This document shows, piece by piece, positions 12,000 to 22,965 of a stretch of 64,000 nt of DNA (within the stretch, counting starts at the first letter, position 1; the number at the start of each line of letters is the position of its first letter). The notes below the pieces were generated by a model, which was not told the origin of the DNA, did no database searches, and was given only the letters and a program-made list of their open reading frames with translations. The stretch is from Cricetomys ansorgei (Eukaryota > Chordata > Mammalia > Rodentia > Nesomyidae): positions 25,507,501 through 25,571,500 of the forward strand of contig JAMJFZ010000239.1 in NCBI GenBank assembly GCA_026225945.1, in the 5' to 3' direction. The position numbers and the translations under genes were made by a program.

Positions 12000-13032
12000 A
12001 TGTGTCCAAGTTGTTTCAAATATCTTTAAATTTTTTCCAATCACCAAATAGAGGATAATTGCCTTTCTTTTAATTGAAATTAAGTCAAATTTAAATATGA
12101 GTTTTGCTATCATATTAGCCACTGGGCATGAGCAGAATGTCTAAACCATAGTGTTATAATTCACATGCAATAAACACAATGGGATAATCATTCAAAATCA
12201 CATCTAAGCTAGAGATCAACACATATTTCCAAATAAAACAATTTAGAACATTATCAAGATTATACCTGCATTAAGATGACTTATTCTACTTGAGTTTCAA
12301 TCCAAAAGATCTTATTCAGTTGGGAAGCAGACGAATATGCGATAGTCCATGTGGTATTCCAGCGTGATGAATGCTGGATGAATGCTATTACTATGCTATC
12401 AGCAGATGTAATTAAAAGTCGGCATTGTAAGCTAGCTTTATCAAACTTTTACCGTAGCCTATGCTTCTACAGAAAACCCTAGGTTGGCAGTACCAGTTTC
12501 CCCAGGCATTTCTGAGATACAGACATGAGCTCAGGAGTCAGTCCTCTATCTCAGAAGATACTCTCAGTGAGACATGGTGTAGCAATCCATCTCTCTCTGA
12601 TATCCCGAAATGTAGGTATGCCTGCAGGCATTTTTGCACACGTGAACGTCTTCCATCATTCTGGTATGAGGAGGGGAGATGGAAAATCAGGTGCTTTGTA
12701 AAAATCATCTCAGGTTACTCACTGTGTCAAAGAAGAAAGCAGGTTTTGATGACTTGTGACCAAATGACTTCTGAGTGCCTGCATAAGGCCATACTCTTTA
12801 GATCCGGCTAGATAGAGAACTCACGATGAATTTCAGAAATGGAATGAGGAATATATTTTGGATTGGGACCAGTGTTTAAGGGGACTGTAAAAATCAATAC
12901 TATATTTAGGAAGCAGGAAGCCTGAGACTTAATTTTTAGTTTCATTAAATCCGTGGTCTAGATTTCTGAGCAAAGAGCTGACTGTATTTTTAATATATAT
13001 TAAATCTCTGAAATTACAAATGTAACCCAATT
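12000..13032. other. Fabp4 upstream spacer, nothing recognised
   Basis: AT-rich DNA. The 116-codon frame 12461-12811 lacks any recognisable motif. Confidence 0.5.
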
Positions 13033-13182
13033 TAGCCAGGCATGGTGGCTCACATCTTTAATCCCAGCACTCCAGAGGCAGGGTCAGGCAGATCTCTGTG
13101 AGTTCGAGGCCAGCCTAGTCTACAAAGTGAGTCAAGGATTACCAGAGCTGTGTAGAGAGACACTATCGCAAAAAAAAAAAAT
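13033..13182 (+). repeat. B1 SINE upstream of the Fabp4 promoter
   Basis: GCCAGGCATGGTGGCTCACA through to a poly(A). It lies about 360 nt upstream of the C/EBP-like site. Confidence 0.9.
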
Positions 13183-13540
13183 CTAGACCACTTTAAAATG
13201 TCATTATTTATTTTGTTATAATTCCTAAGACAACACTGTCCTAACAAAAGAGCCTCTAAGATTAAGAATCTCTAAGGTAGGCTTTATATCTTCACATTCA
13301 AAAGACCCAAGCACACTAATTACTGCAGTATTAATAAAATGAAAACTCAAGACAAGAGGGTCAAAGTGTGTCCCAAAGTAATTGTTTGCTCAACAATGAG
13401 GTAAATACATATAGAATAATAGGGGGAAGTTCAATGCAGTAAGCATTTAACAGTCAAAACAGGAATGTCAAAATACTCTGTTCATGGTTAAAAATAATTT
13501 GTACTTTAAGTCCAATGATCATTGCCAGGCAGAACCAAAG

Positions 13541-13694
13541 TTGAGAAATTTCTATTAAAAACATGACTCAGAGGAAAAAATACAGGGACTGGTAATGAAG
13601 GAAATGATCCGGGGTCAGCCCCCATCCATTGGTCAGTCCTGCAGTCACATGGTCGGGACATAGTTAAAAGGGAGTTATCTGGACCCAGGAGGAC
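13541..13694 (+). promoter_or_regulatory. Fabp4: Fabp4 proximal promoter
   Basis: Elements in order are a C/EBP-like site TTGAGAAATT (13541-13550), a perfect AP-1 site TGACTCA (13564-13570), an inverted CCAAT box ATTGG (13628-13632), AGTCACATG (13643-13651) and a TATA-like TTAAAAG (13664-13670). A start about 30 nt after the TATA-like element falls near 13694. That puts AP-1 near -130 and C/EBP near -150, as known for the mouse aP2 promoter (C/EBPalpha site and the AP-1/FSE2 element). The start site itself is inferred. Confidence 0.75.
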
Positions 13695-13761
13695 CACAGC
13701 ACCTTCCCCTACCCTGCGGCCTCCTTATCACCTGGAAGAGGAATCTTAGAAGGTTTACAGA

Positions 13762-13834
13762 ATGTGTGACGCCTTCGTGGGAACCTGGAAACTCGTCTCC
13801 AGTGAAAACTTTGACGATTACATGAAAGAAGTGG
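13762..13834 (+). CDS. Fabp4: Fabp4 coding exon 1
   Basis: 73 nt encoding residues 1-24 plus the first base of Gly25. The donor GTAAGT follows at 13835. A G-rich quadruplex-type tract begins 34 nt into the intron. Confidence 0.98.
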
Positions 13835-16800
13835 GTAAGTGCTGTGGGTGGTGGGGTCTCCGCTGCTTGGGGGGGGGGCAGGGGGTTGGGAGGGCTTGTA
13901 GTTGACTCCCAGGGCGGGCAGTGGCTAAGACGAGATGCTGTTTTCTGCATGGAGGCTGTAGAAGCCCCAAGAAAGAACCTGTCAGAGAAGCTTTCTAAAC
14001 CAAAGCTTCAACCTAGTACTTCTTACAGGTGAACCAGCAGGCAAATGAGCCTAAATGAATGAAAATCTTTTAGGATCTATAGAATGACAGGATGTTGCCT
14101 GCATTGCCAAGCTTGTCTCTCTGTGGTTCACTTGGCCCTTTGCCCGTTTTTAACATCTCCTTTTACATGGAAATTTTGCAATGACTGGGAAAGAAATATA
14201 TACTTTTTTTTGTAGCATGGGGTAATTTTTACTTAAAACTAAAGCCACGATATTGCCCATCTTAGGAAAACAATCACGTTGGAGAATATATTTTAGCAAT
14301 TTCTTTTCTGTCTCAGTGCCAAGGCATGAGAATGTGTTGTTTATTTTACAGTTAGACAAAAATCTTGACTTCAGGATTTTCTATTGTTGTTGTTTAGGGG
14401 TTAAACATTTATTGGTTTAGAATAATATAAGATGCCATAGATTTGGAGAGTAATTCAAAAGCAGAGTGTGACGTGTGAAATGCATACAGAATGTGCCTTT
14501 CCGAGAGCAGCCCGCATGCTGATGTGTGCATAGTCACCAGACAACATTGGCAGCAATACAGTGGCCCGTTACCCAGTGATGCATTTTCTCAGGGAGCTTC
14601 TGCATTGAACCCTGTCTTTCCCTGACCTTCATAATGTCAGATCCCGTATTACAGAACATCTTCATTAGGGCAGAATCCCCTGATTCTCCAGAGGCTTAAC
14701 CTCTCAGTCAGGTGTGCAGTGGGTAGTTTTGGCTCTCTGTCAGTGTTGTTCTCCTGTTTGCAGATAAGAAGAATATCAGGAATTTCCGCATGCCTGACCT
14801 TTCAGCTTATCAACTAGTTACCATTCAGTATGTTAGTTACTATGCACTGATCCAGGAACACCAGGGCCTGGGCCTTTCTTAGCTATTGACTTTTTGAAAA
14901 AAATTTCCCTCATAATATTCATATCTAAGTCATAATAACACTATTTAAATTGTGAAAGACTCATAATTAAAGGCAATCAGGTATTTTCTGAATGGATCTG
15001 GCAGCTATTATTGACACAGAGTGGGCAGGTAGTGCCTTCTGTAGTCAAATGAAAACATTAAGAAACAAATGGAGCTGCCGTTTTTCTCTGGCTCGGTCTC
15101 TCTGGAATCGTTTTCCATGCTGCAACCCTTCCCTATACTGGTCGATTCTACTGAACGTGTGTTTTGTGGCAGGGTGAGGATTCAAGGCAGAAGAAATGCA
15201 TCATTTTCTCACTGTGGCCACTTGATAGAGAACACAGCCTCTTCATACCTACCTGTGCTGTGTTTCTCTCAGTTCATCCTTAATTCCGATCACCTTCATC
15301 TCTGATCACCTTTAGTGGAAGAAATCACTTCTGCTTAAGCACTGGTGTTGGAGACGTCCATACATCTGTGGCCGTGGGAATCCTGCGTAACATACGTAGA
15401 GGGAGTAAGTCAGTATTGCTTAACCAAGGCCGTAAGTTGTTCAGCCTTCACAGGAAAGCACTTCCCTCATTTAAGAAACAAGATCTCACAATCTGAGCCA
15501 TCGAGATGCACAGTATTCGTTTCCAAACTATTCTAAACAACGGGATTCTTATTTCAAAAGATATTTACTGACTTCCCTCCTTTAATTTATTTATACATTA
15601 TTGGTAATGATATCTCCATTCTAAATTGGTGTGATATGTAGGAAACAGTTTTCCTTTTAGAGAAATTAATGAAAACCTTCATTTCATGGGGGAGTAATAT
15701 GGGAAGGAAGCCTAGAGAATTAGATTTGGCAACACATGCTGTGAAATGTGATTTCTGTACACTCAAAATAGATGACCTTTTAACTCAATAACTCAATACG
15801 AGGCCTGGCTTTCTGACTTAGATTTTTAAAAATTAATAGCTTTTAATATTTAAGAAAGAATAAAATGGTGAAACTGTCTCAATCATAGACACAAAAGAGA
15901 GTATAACACATATATATTATTATCATATTGTTGCACATACACTATAGATATACACTGATATATATAAAACACACACACATCGAGGAATGAAGATTTAATC
16001 TCGTAATTCATCCTTGTTGAAACTAATTACCAGTCTCCTGAGGGATTTAGAAGCAGAGAAAGGACAAGCTAACGGTAATCTGATGGATGGCTCCGGATAG
16101 TGCATCCTCAGGGAACCCCGATATGCTAGGTTGTTGTAGCTTGATTCAAAAGGAGCCTCAAGAAACTGACATCTCCATGCACACAAAAAATGTGAACTCC
16201 TCATATTTTGTCTTCCTAACTGCAGGAGTAGGCTTTGCCACCAGGAAAGTGGCCGGCATGGCGAAGCCCAACATGATCATCAGCATGAACGGAGACGTGA
16301 TCACCATCAGGTCGGAGAGTACTTTTAAAAACACCGAGATCTCCTTCAAACTGGGCCAGGAATTTGATGAGATCACCGCGGATGACAGGAAAGTAAAGGT
16401 AAGGAGCTTGTGCGGACCAAGGGCCTGGCTTCTCATTCCACAGCCTGAAAGGTGTGATTTCAAGGAGTTGGGAGAAAAGTTTTCCTTTGGGGACTGGGGA
16501 CAGGGACGGGGGTTGGGGGTTGGGGGTTGGGGGTCCCTGGGCTCCCACACCGAAACCAGCGCCATCAGTGTGAGGTTGATGCATTTCTCCTTGCTACTAA
16601 GTTGTCCTGATATTAAAAATGGTCAGCATATTTTATGTGTCAAACAATAGTGTATGTGAAGTAAATTAGAGCAATACAACAGTAGAGGAAGTTTATAAAA
16701 GAGGTACTATAAGGATAAACATCACCTATAATACCCTGGTCTCAACTCAACATACAATTTGTCATATAGTTTCCCTCACAGTATATTCTTCTTTATATTC

Positions 16801-17173
16801 TAGTTCTATTCAGAATACATAAGCAGATTTAAGTATAATATATGTTATATATGTATATGAATATATGTGTGTATATGTATATATATGTGTATGTGTGTGT
16901 TCTACATTATTGTTTTCAAGACTTGCTTCTTTTTTTTTTTTGTCAGGCTATATTCCTGTCATTTAAAGTTTCTAAGGCCAGGCAGTGGTGGCGCATGCTT
17001 TCAATCCCAGAGTTTAGGAGGCAGAGACAGGAGGATCTCTGTGAGTTCGAGGCCAATCTTGTCTAGACAGAGTTCCAGGACAGCCAGAGTTACAACAGGG
17101 AAATCCTGTCTCAAAACTTAACAAACAAACACATACATACATACATACATACATACATAAATAAATAAATAAG

Positions 17174-17216
<43 letters not shown>

Positions 17217-18001
17217 ACGGACCTCAGATTTTCCTTTGAACCAGGGTTCCATATTTTCCGTCTTACTTTCAGCCTCCATATACAAATCGCAATCTCTTTG
17301 CACTGTGTCCGCAGAGCATAATAACCCTGGACGGCGGGGCCCTGGTACAAGTGCAGAAATGGGACGGAAAGACGACCACCATAAAGAGAAAACGGGAGGA
17401 CGACAAGCTGGTGGTGGTGGGTACCTGCGCACAGAGTTGTCGACCCTGCTTATAGGGGCCTCACGACCATTGCTGGACTTTAGACAACTCACCTGCTGTG
17501 TGTTTGTTTATCTAGAGCTGGGGGCCGAGTCCGGACCCTCACCCTTGCCTAAAGTGCTCTCCCTCTCCTCCCCCCATCTCACGCAGTCAGGCTCCACCCA
17601 CGCACGTTTTCTCCCAGGAAGCAGCCCCTCCTCCTACCCGTGTCACAGGCTGCCCCATGCAACACCCTCACCAGAGTGTATTCTGTATTTCTGCTGATGG
17701 CACTCACTTATCATGGAGATTTTTCCAGCTCCCTGAGAGAAATAGAGATAGAGAGAGACCTGTACGGTCTTGGTCTTTGGACCTCTCTAAACTACTACAA
17801 CTCAGGGATGGATGTGCAATACAAACGCAGGATTCTAGAACACATGTTTTTTGCTGAGTACCATTTTCTTTCCAACACTGAGAGATAAAATAATTAAATG
17901 CACGCTGTTTTCTGGGTGATTGACCATGAAAATTTTGTGCCCATATCTAGGAATGTGTCATGAAAGGAGTCACGTCTACCAGAACTTATGAAAGAGCATG
18001 A
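13762..18001 (+). CDS. Fabp4: Fabp4 (aP2), adipocyte fatty-acid-binding protein, complete four-exon CDS
   Basis: The CDS joins 13762-13834, 16226-16398, 17315-17416 and 17951-18001 (399 nt, 132 aa plus stop). Intron phases are 1, 0, 0, the family standard. The protein opens [20 protein letters not shown], the cytosolic FABP signature. The carboxylate-binding residues are present (Met=1: Arg107, Arg127, Tyr129), as are the basic residues of the known FABP4 nuclear-localisation patch (Lys22, Arg31, Lys32) and the Leu67, Leu87, Leu92 export positions. By family knowledge it binds long-chain fatty acids in the adipocyte and macrophage cytosol, delivers ligand to PPARgamma and interacts with hormone-sensitive lipase. 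Differences from mouse as remembered are Met45 (Val in mouse) and Thr128 between Arg127 and Tyr129 (Val in mouse). The start has A at -3. It is the first of three tandem paralogues, with its promoter at 13541-13694 and an enhancer near 6.6-6.75 kb. Confidence 0.98.
13835..16225 (+). other. Fabp4 intron 1
   Basis: 2391 nt, GTAAGT to TGCAG. It has a G-rich tract at 13869-13894 and otherwise no recognised repeat, which is unusual for this repeat-dense window. Confidence 0.85.
16226..16398 (+). CDS. Fabp4: Fabp4 coding exon 2
   Basis: 173 nt, residues 25-82, covering the helical lid end and strands B-E of the barrel (motifs [10 protein letters not shown] and [16 protein letters not shown]). The acceptor is TGCAG and the donor GTAAGG. 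The frame reads open past the donor for about 80 codons, which is intron read-through and not a real extension. Confidence 0.98.
16975..17130 (+). repeat. B1 SINE in Fabp4 intron 2
   Basis: GGCCAGGCAGTGGTGGCGCA through to CCTGTCTCAAAACTTAAC, ending in ACAT/AAAT repeats. Confidence 0.9.
17131..17217 (+). repeat. (ACAT)n(AAAT)n microsatellite
   Basis: Seven ACAT units then about 14 AAAT units, ending about 97 nt before Fabp4 exon 3. Confidence 0.95.
17315..17416 (+). CDS. Fabp4: Fabp4 coding exon 3
   Basis: 102 nt, residues 83-116 ([18 protein letters not shown], then [15 protein letters not shown]), containing the ligand-binding Arg107. The acceptor is CGCAG and the donor GTGGGT. Confidence 0.98.
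17951..18001 (+). CDS. Fabp4: Fabp4 coding exon 4
   Basis: 51 nt including the TGA stop, residues 117-132 ([16 protein letters not shown]), with the Arg127/Tyr129 carboxylate clamp. The acceptor is TCTAG. Confidence 0.98.
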   Translation, partial: ECVMKGVTSTRTYERA

Positions 18002-18161
18002 GCCAAGGGAAGTGGCCCTGACTGAAACTTGCACCGAACTCTACAACGCTCAGTTGGATGTATTGTTCAAAAAAAAAATATATATATATGATTTTCCACT
18101 AATTAGCAAGCAACTAATTTTTCCTGAAGCCGGATTTTATTGAATATGGTTGTGTTGGTTA

Positions 18162-18167
18162 AATAAA
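18162..18167 (+). terminator. Fabp4: Fabp4 polyadenylation signal AATAAA
   Basis: A canonical hexamer 161 nt after the stop; cleavage is expected near 18180. The short 3' UTR is AT-rich, with a run of A and (TA)n around 18070-18090. This length fits the compact Fabp4 mRNA. Confidence 0.85.
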
Positions 18168-18567
18168 ACCTTTTTTGATTTAGAAAGTGGTGTAATGATA
18201 TTTTTATTGTGTGTATAATTTTGTACTCATAATTGAATGAAGAGAATAGAAAAAAAATGCATTATTATTTTGGTTCTGATATAAGTAATAAGATCTTTCG
18301 TAGTAACACATGGTAGAAACGCAAGGCCTGTGGACTTCTCTAGGTAAGAGACAGTACACAGGAACCTAGACTGAATATTAAACCATGCTTTAGCATTGCT
18401 ACAGTGAGAAGTTATCTGTCCAAAACCCAGGGTAATTTTAAAGACAGCGAAATTATCCACATCCATGTGATTCAGGCATGCATACACACATGCACTTGCG
18501 CTGTCTTGGAACATTGGCACTCAGTAGTGCATACAGTGCTGTAGAGAAGCACCTTGGTCTCCTCAGC

Positions 18568-18571
18568 GTGC

Positions 18572-18607
<36 letters not shown>
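18568..18607 (+). repeat. (TG)n microsatellite
   Basis: TG units with three CG interruptions at the left end and one at the right. Confidence 0.93.
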
Positions 18608-18609
<2 letters not shown>

Positions 18610-18700
18610 TTCTTACTAAGTAGTCCAGGCTCATCTTGAACTGCAATTCTTCTGCCTCAGCCTCTTGTGTTGCTGGTATGTACCAGTATTTTCAGCCAGT
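18610..18700 (-). repeat. B1-like fragment
   Basis: AGTCCAGGCTCATCTTGAAC and TTGCTGGTATGTACCAGTAT; antisense, following a (TG)n tract. Confidence 0.55.
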
Positions 18701-18728
18701 CTGATTTATTTTTAAGTCTAGAACAGGT

Positions 18729-19140
18729 GTTTTAGTCAGTCTTTCACTGCAATAACAAAATTCTGAGGCTGTTTGCTTTATAAATAAGTACATTTTTCTC
18801 CCCCTGCTATCAGTTTTGGAAGCTGAAAGCTCAAGATTGTGTAGCCCCAGAGATTTGGCACTGACCTCATGGTAGGGGTTATCACGGGGAAATGACAAGG
18901 GAACGGGGCATCTTATGATGGCAAAGAGCAGGAAGGTGCCATGCTTGTCATTTATAACAACTTGTTCTCCTGGATCTAACAGGTTCCACCAATCCCCTCT
19001 GAGGAGATCCCCACCCTCAACCCTGTCCTGTTCACCCGCACTGACCTAACAACCTTCCAGTAAGTTCTATCCCTCAGCACCTTAGCGTACTGTGTCGAGG
19101 GTCAAGCCTCCAGAACTTGAGCCTTCAGGGAACAATACAC
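18729..19140 (-). repeat. LTR/MaLR-like remnant
   Basis: On minus it ends with the motif behind TTTTAGTCAGTCTTTCACTG, where MaLR-type LTRs read GTTATAGCAGCACAAAACGG. It continues with the CCACCAATCCCCTCTGAGG region. Family assignment is by general resemblance. Confidence 0.45.
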
Positions 19141-19350
19141 ACCCAACGTAGCAGCATGCTTCACCCGGAGGCTGCACAGAAGCCATGCCAGGCTTAACGT
19201 TTATGTGCATAAAGTTTATGCTAGGCAAGTGTGACAGGCTCGTTCATGAATAAATATGCAATGCTATTCAGTAGTTTCCAAAAAATTTGTTTATTATCAG
19301 CAGTACTTTTTACTCAAAAACCTCCACGGAATCCCTGTATCTAAAACATT

Positions 19351-19505
19351 TGTGCGCACACACAGGCAGGACAACAGTGAGGTTTGAAATGTCTCCATAC
19401 ACATATAGAATAGCAGTGAAGTTTCAAACTTGTGCACATACACATATAAAACAAGTTTTAAACATTCATGTGCACACATACAAAGCAGTGTGGTTTCCCA
19501 GGTAG
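19351..19505 (+). repeat. Degenerate 39-40-bp tandem repeat (four units)
   Basis: Units at about 19351-19389, 19390-19429, 19430-19468 and 19469-19505. Each starts with a TGTGCACACATAC-like stretch and ends with a GCAGTGAGGTTTGAAA-like stretch. The near-multiple-of-three period keeps both strands open for about 72 codons by chance. Confidence 0.65.
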
Positions 19506-20151
19506 TGTATGTGTGCACACACGTGTATGTACTCGAGTGTGCTGCATGTATCTCTGGGGGGGAGGTTCAATGCACCTCAACAGAGCACTGAAGTTTTTCA
19601 TATGTAGAGTACGACTTCCAAATCACAAGGTTTATGTTTTGTAGTAAAATCCACATGAGCGTACAGTACAGGGATAGCTATAGTGCAGGGTACACGCTAA
19701 GGTAATAGTTAGACATAGGAAAACAAGTGTCACAAGCTCCATCTCATATGTAGAAGCTAAAGGAACGTCAACTTGGGAGTGGAATGGAGATTATTTGGGG
19801 TGAGAAGGAAGTGTGGGTTGGATTGGAGCACAGGTATGAATCTTATGTTCAAGTATCTCATTAACTCACACTCACCTTGACTGTATAATCAAGTCATGTT
19901 AACAAAAAAAAAAAATGTATTAACTGTATGTTGCAAGTGTTGTCATTGTGATGTCTTCCCTGGAGCCTACTTCCAAAGCTGTTCATTTTCTGAGCACCCA
20001 CTGTATATGTAACACTATGGATTAGAGGGACCACAGAAGGGACTGGTTCTTTGTCATAAGAATATATTTTTTTTTAATCACAAAAGTATCGAGACCCACA
20101 GTTTGGACTCACTAGAGCTGTGCAGGATTGACTAGGACAAGTCTTGGTGAA

Positions 20152-20310
20152 CCAGCATTTACTAAGAACCAACGGTGGTGTCAGGCACTTTGTCTGACGT
20201 CCATCACTAATCACCAGCATGACTTGATGAGCAGAGCTATGGTTTCTGTGGAGATGAGCAAACTGAGGCTCAGCGTTCAGAGCGCTAGGACAAAGTGGTA
20301 AACGTGCGCA
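20152..20310 (+). repeat. MIR remnant
   Basis: AGCATTTACTAAGAACC, CAGGCACTTTGTCTGACG and GAGATGAGCAAACTGAGGCT in MIR order. Confidence 0.6.
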
Positions 20311-20884
20311 GGAATCTGAAATCCAACAGTTCTCCTGGCTGAAAGTGGATCTGGACGCCACCGGTGGTAAGAAAGCCTGATGAGACAGAGTTTAAGAGGA
20401 CTCTGGGAAGATGGCCAAGGAGGGGGACCCATACAGCAGTCTCCCCACATAGACAGCAAGTATCTGGAAGAATCTTTCCAATGGAACTATTTTTAAAACT
20501 CTGGCACCAATTAAATCCTTGAATTATTTGAAAATGCGCAATAGAAAGTACATGACACATTGAGGTCAATATTGGTCAATTTCAGCTCTTAACACAGTAG
20601 CAGAACAATTAATGTAATAATTAGTGCATGTCAGTGAAACATTAAGTGTATACTGATGTTGATAAGAGCATTTACAATCTACAGCTATCCATCTTTTGGG
20701 TATCTGATACATGAGTTAACACCATGATGGAGGGAGGTCAGAGAAATGGACCATGTCCTACTCTCCAGTCCATGGGAGTCCGTTGGGCACAAATCTCTGG
20801 AGCAGTTTGAACATATCCTGAAAGAGCCAGGAGGGACCATGGTATCTTGTTTTACAAATACTGTGGACCTGCTTTGTTTTTCTT

Positions 20885-21100
20885 TTTAAAAATATTTATT
20901 TTTTTTTGCATGTAGGTGGAGGTGTGTGTGTATATACAGATGTGTGTGTGTGTGTGTGTGTACACTCATACAGGGGAACATGTGACACAGTGCATGTGTG
21001 GAGGTCAAAGGACAACTTGCCATAATCAGTTCTCATTTTCACCATGTGGGTCCCAGGGGTTGAACTCAGGTCATCATGCTTGGCAGACATCTCTCAGACT
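20885..21100 (-). repeat. B3/B4-type SINE with internal (GT)n
   Basis: GAGGTCAAAGGACAACTTGC, CCATGTGGGTCCCAGGGGTT and GAACTCAGGTCATCATGC form a typical antisense rodent SINE. Confidence 0.72.
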
Positions 21101-21160
21101 CTGGAAGTGTGTTTTGATTGATTGTTGCAGCTAATGATTACAGAGCTCATTTACAGAGAC

Positions 21161-21161
<1 letters not shown>

Positions 21162-21204
<43 letters not shown>
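21162..21204 (+). repeat. (CA)n microsatellite
   Basis: About 21 CA units. Confidence 0.95.
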
Positions 21205-21206
<2 letters not shown>

Positions 21207-22439
21207 CTCACCTTTGCAGGCCCCTTTCTTCTTAGGCTGAAGAAAATATAGGGTATTAGAAAAGCCAGTTTCTTTAAATCCAGGGTACTTACAAGACCAG
21301 CTTTTCTTTCTCTCATCTTTCTATTTTCCCTTATGAGAGCCATTCTCTAAGACTAAGACATTCAGAAGCAATCTTACGTAAGGAGGGAATTAGGAAGACT
21401 CAGAGAACGATTAAACAAAGCTGGAATTCAGATTCATCCCGACACAACTGTTGGTTTACTTCTCAGGTTGATCTTTAGCAAAAACAATAATAAAAACAAA
21501 ACAAGAAAAATACCAACAAATTCCAGGGAAGAAAAGGAGGAGAGAATCTCTTTATAAGAGCCTTAGAGCAAAGGCTTGATTCTGGGCTAGGTCTTGACAG
21601 TGGGACCATACAAGTCAGAAATCATATGGAAAACTAATTTTGGGAAGACAGGAAAGAATTTGATGACCATGGGAACGTTGGTAAAGGTCGGGCATATTGA
21701 GCATTTCAGCCCATCTTCAGGATCTGAACCTTGGCTGTAAACAGAGGGGAGACTGAGGCAGGGCAAGCATTGTACATAACTAAGCACTCTTGGCCAAAGT
21801 ACTCACTTACTGATAATGATCTCAGTCCCTGTTCTGCAAGGTGGCTTCAGCGAAGTCCTTACCGGCTGAGGGAATTGTCTGATGGCCCCTATGATTGCCT
21901 CTGTTTAGGGGGCACTCCCACTCTTCATCATTTTCCAATAGATCCTAATTAGGGGTGATCTCTTCCTAGGGTGATCTGTCTAAGAAGCAATACTGTTCTT
22001 GGAATCCATGGTTACTTTAAGCTTATAACAATGACTAGACACTTCTAGACACTGCCACTGTGAGATCTGGAGCTGGACATTACAGAAACTGAGGGCTGAA
22101 TGCCACTGCAAATCTTGACAGACCCACATTAAAAATTTAATACATCTATGTGTAGAGTTGAGTAGGCATCTAATCCAAAGTAAAGGAAGTAAGTAAAAAC
22201 CGAGGCAGAGACACCAAGCTTTGGGTGCAGTAAGTCACTCGCCGGGCGTCCGTTAGACAGAAGTGAAGAGTCAGTGCTTCTCAGCAAAAGCAGTTTCTAA
22301 GATCTTGCTGCAATCTGATTACAGTAGTTAGCACAATACTAGATTTAAATATCCAATTTCCAACATCAACAACAATAAAAATCCAAGGACATGCAAAGAA
22401 ATGGAAGAAGCCTGTTCAAAAGAGAAATCGGAAATCTGT
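21205..22439. other. Fabp4-Fabp9 intergenic, nothing recognised
   Basis: No gene-like frame or clear repeat. Confidence 0.5.
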
Positions 22440-22965
22440 GAGCTGCTGATAGGCATACATATTGCCTCTTACAATCTTTCTGCTTCCTTGTCAGCACAGA
22501 TCCCCGAGCTGTGGGAAGAGGGGTTTGATGAAGACATCCCATTTAGGACCGAGTACTCTGAAGTCTCTCATTCTTTGCACACTGTCCAGTTGTGGGTCTC
22601 TGTTATAGTTCTCATCTACTGCAAGAAGAAGCTTCTCTTCTTGCTGAAGAGAGGGGCTGAGTAAGCATGGCACTGATCTATGGATATACATCGTGTCATT
22701 AGGAATCGTTTTACTGAGAAGCTTCTTTAGTAGGATATTAATAGTAGGTTTTCCCCTAGGCTCATGAATGTTCTAGTCTCAGGTCCTTGGTCACTTTACT
22801 TTAGCAGTGTCAGGTGTGGGTTGCATGCCGTGGAATGAGCCTGAAATCCAGTCAAGAAGTGGCTGGTATTGTGCCACTGTTATATCAGTGTATCTTGCAG
22901 GTAGCTCCCAGCATGCTTCTCACTCCTGCATAGATCACAACTTCTGAGCCTGAGAGCCAAAACAG
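22440..22965 (-). repeat. LINE-1 (rodent Lx-like) 3' fragment, minus strand
   Basis: The reverse complement reproduces the same L1 3' UTR segments as 48860-49700, including CCATAGATCAGTGCCATGC, AGAGAAGCTTCTTCTTGCAG and a stretch around TCCTAAATGGGATGTC. The 87-aa plus-strand frame over it is spurious. Confidence 0.72.

Noticed and set aside
1..13000. Possible Fabp12, expected beyond Fabp4 in the cluster
   Set aside because: I looked for the exon 1 GTWK motif and the exon 2-3 motifs on both strands and found none; the gene probably lies left of this window.
16087..16650. 187-codon open frame on plus, the longest in the window
   Set aside because: It is Fabp4 exon 2 with accidental open sequence on both sides. 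The exon boundaries 16226-16398 are fixed by splice sites and family exon length.
17236..17697. 153-codon frame overlapping Fabp4 exon 3
   Set aside because: It is out of frame with the FABP reading of exon 3 and runs through the donor into intron 3.
19287..19518. 72- and 73-codon frames open on both strands over the same DNA
   Set aside because: Explained by the degenerate 39-40-bp tandem repeat.
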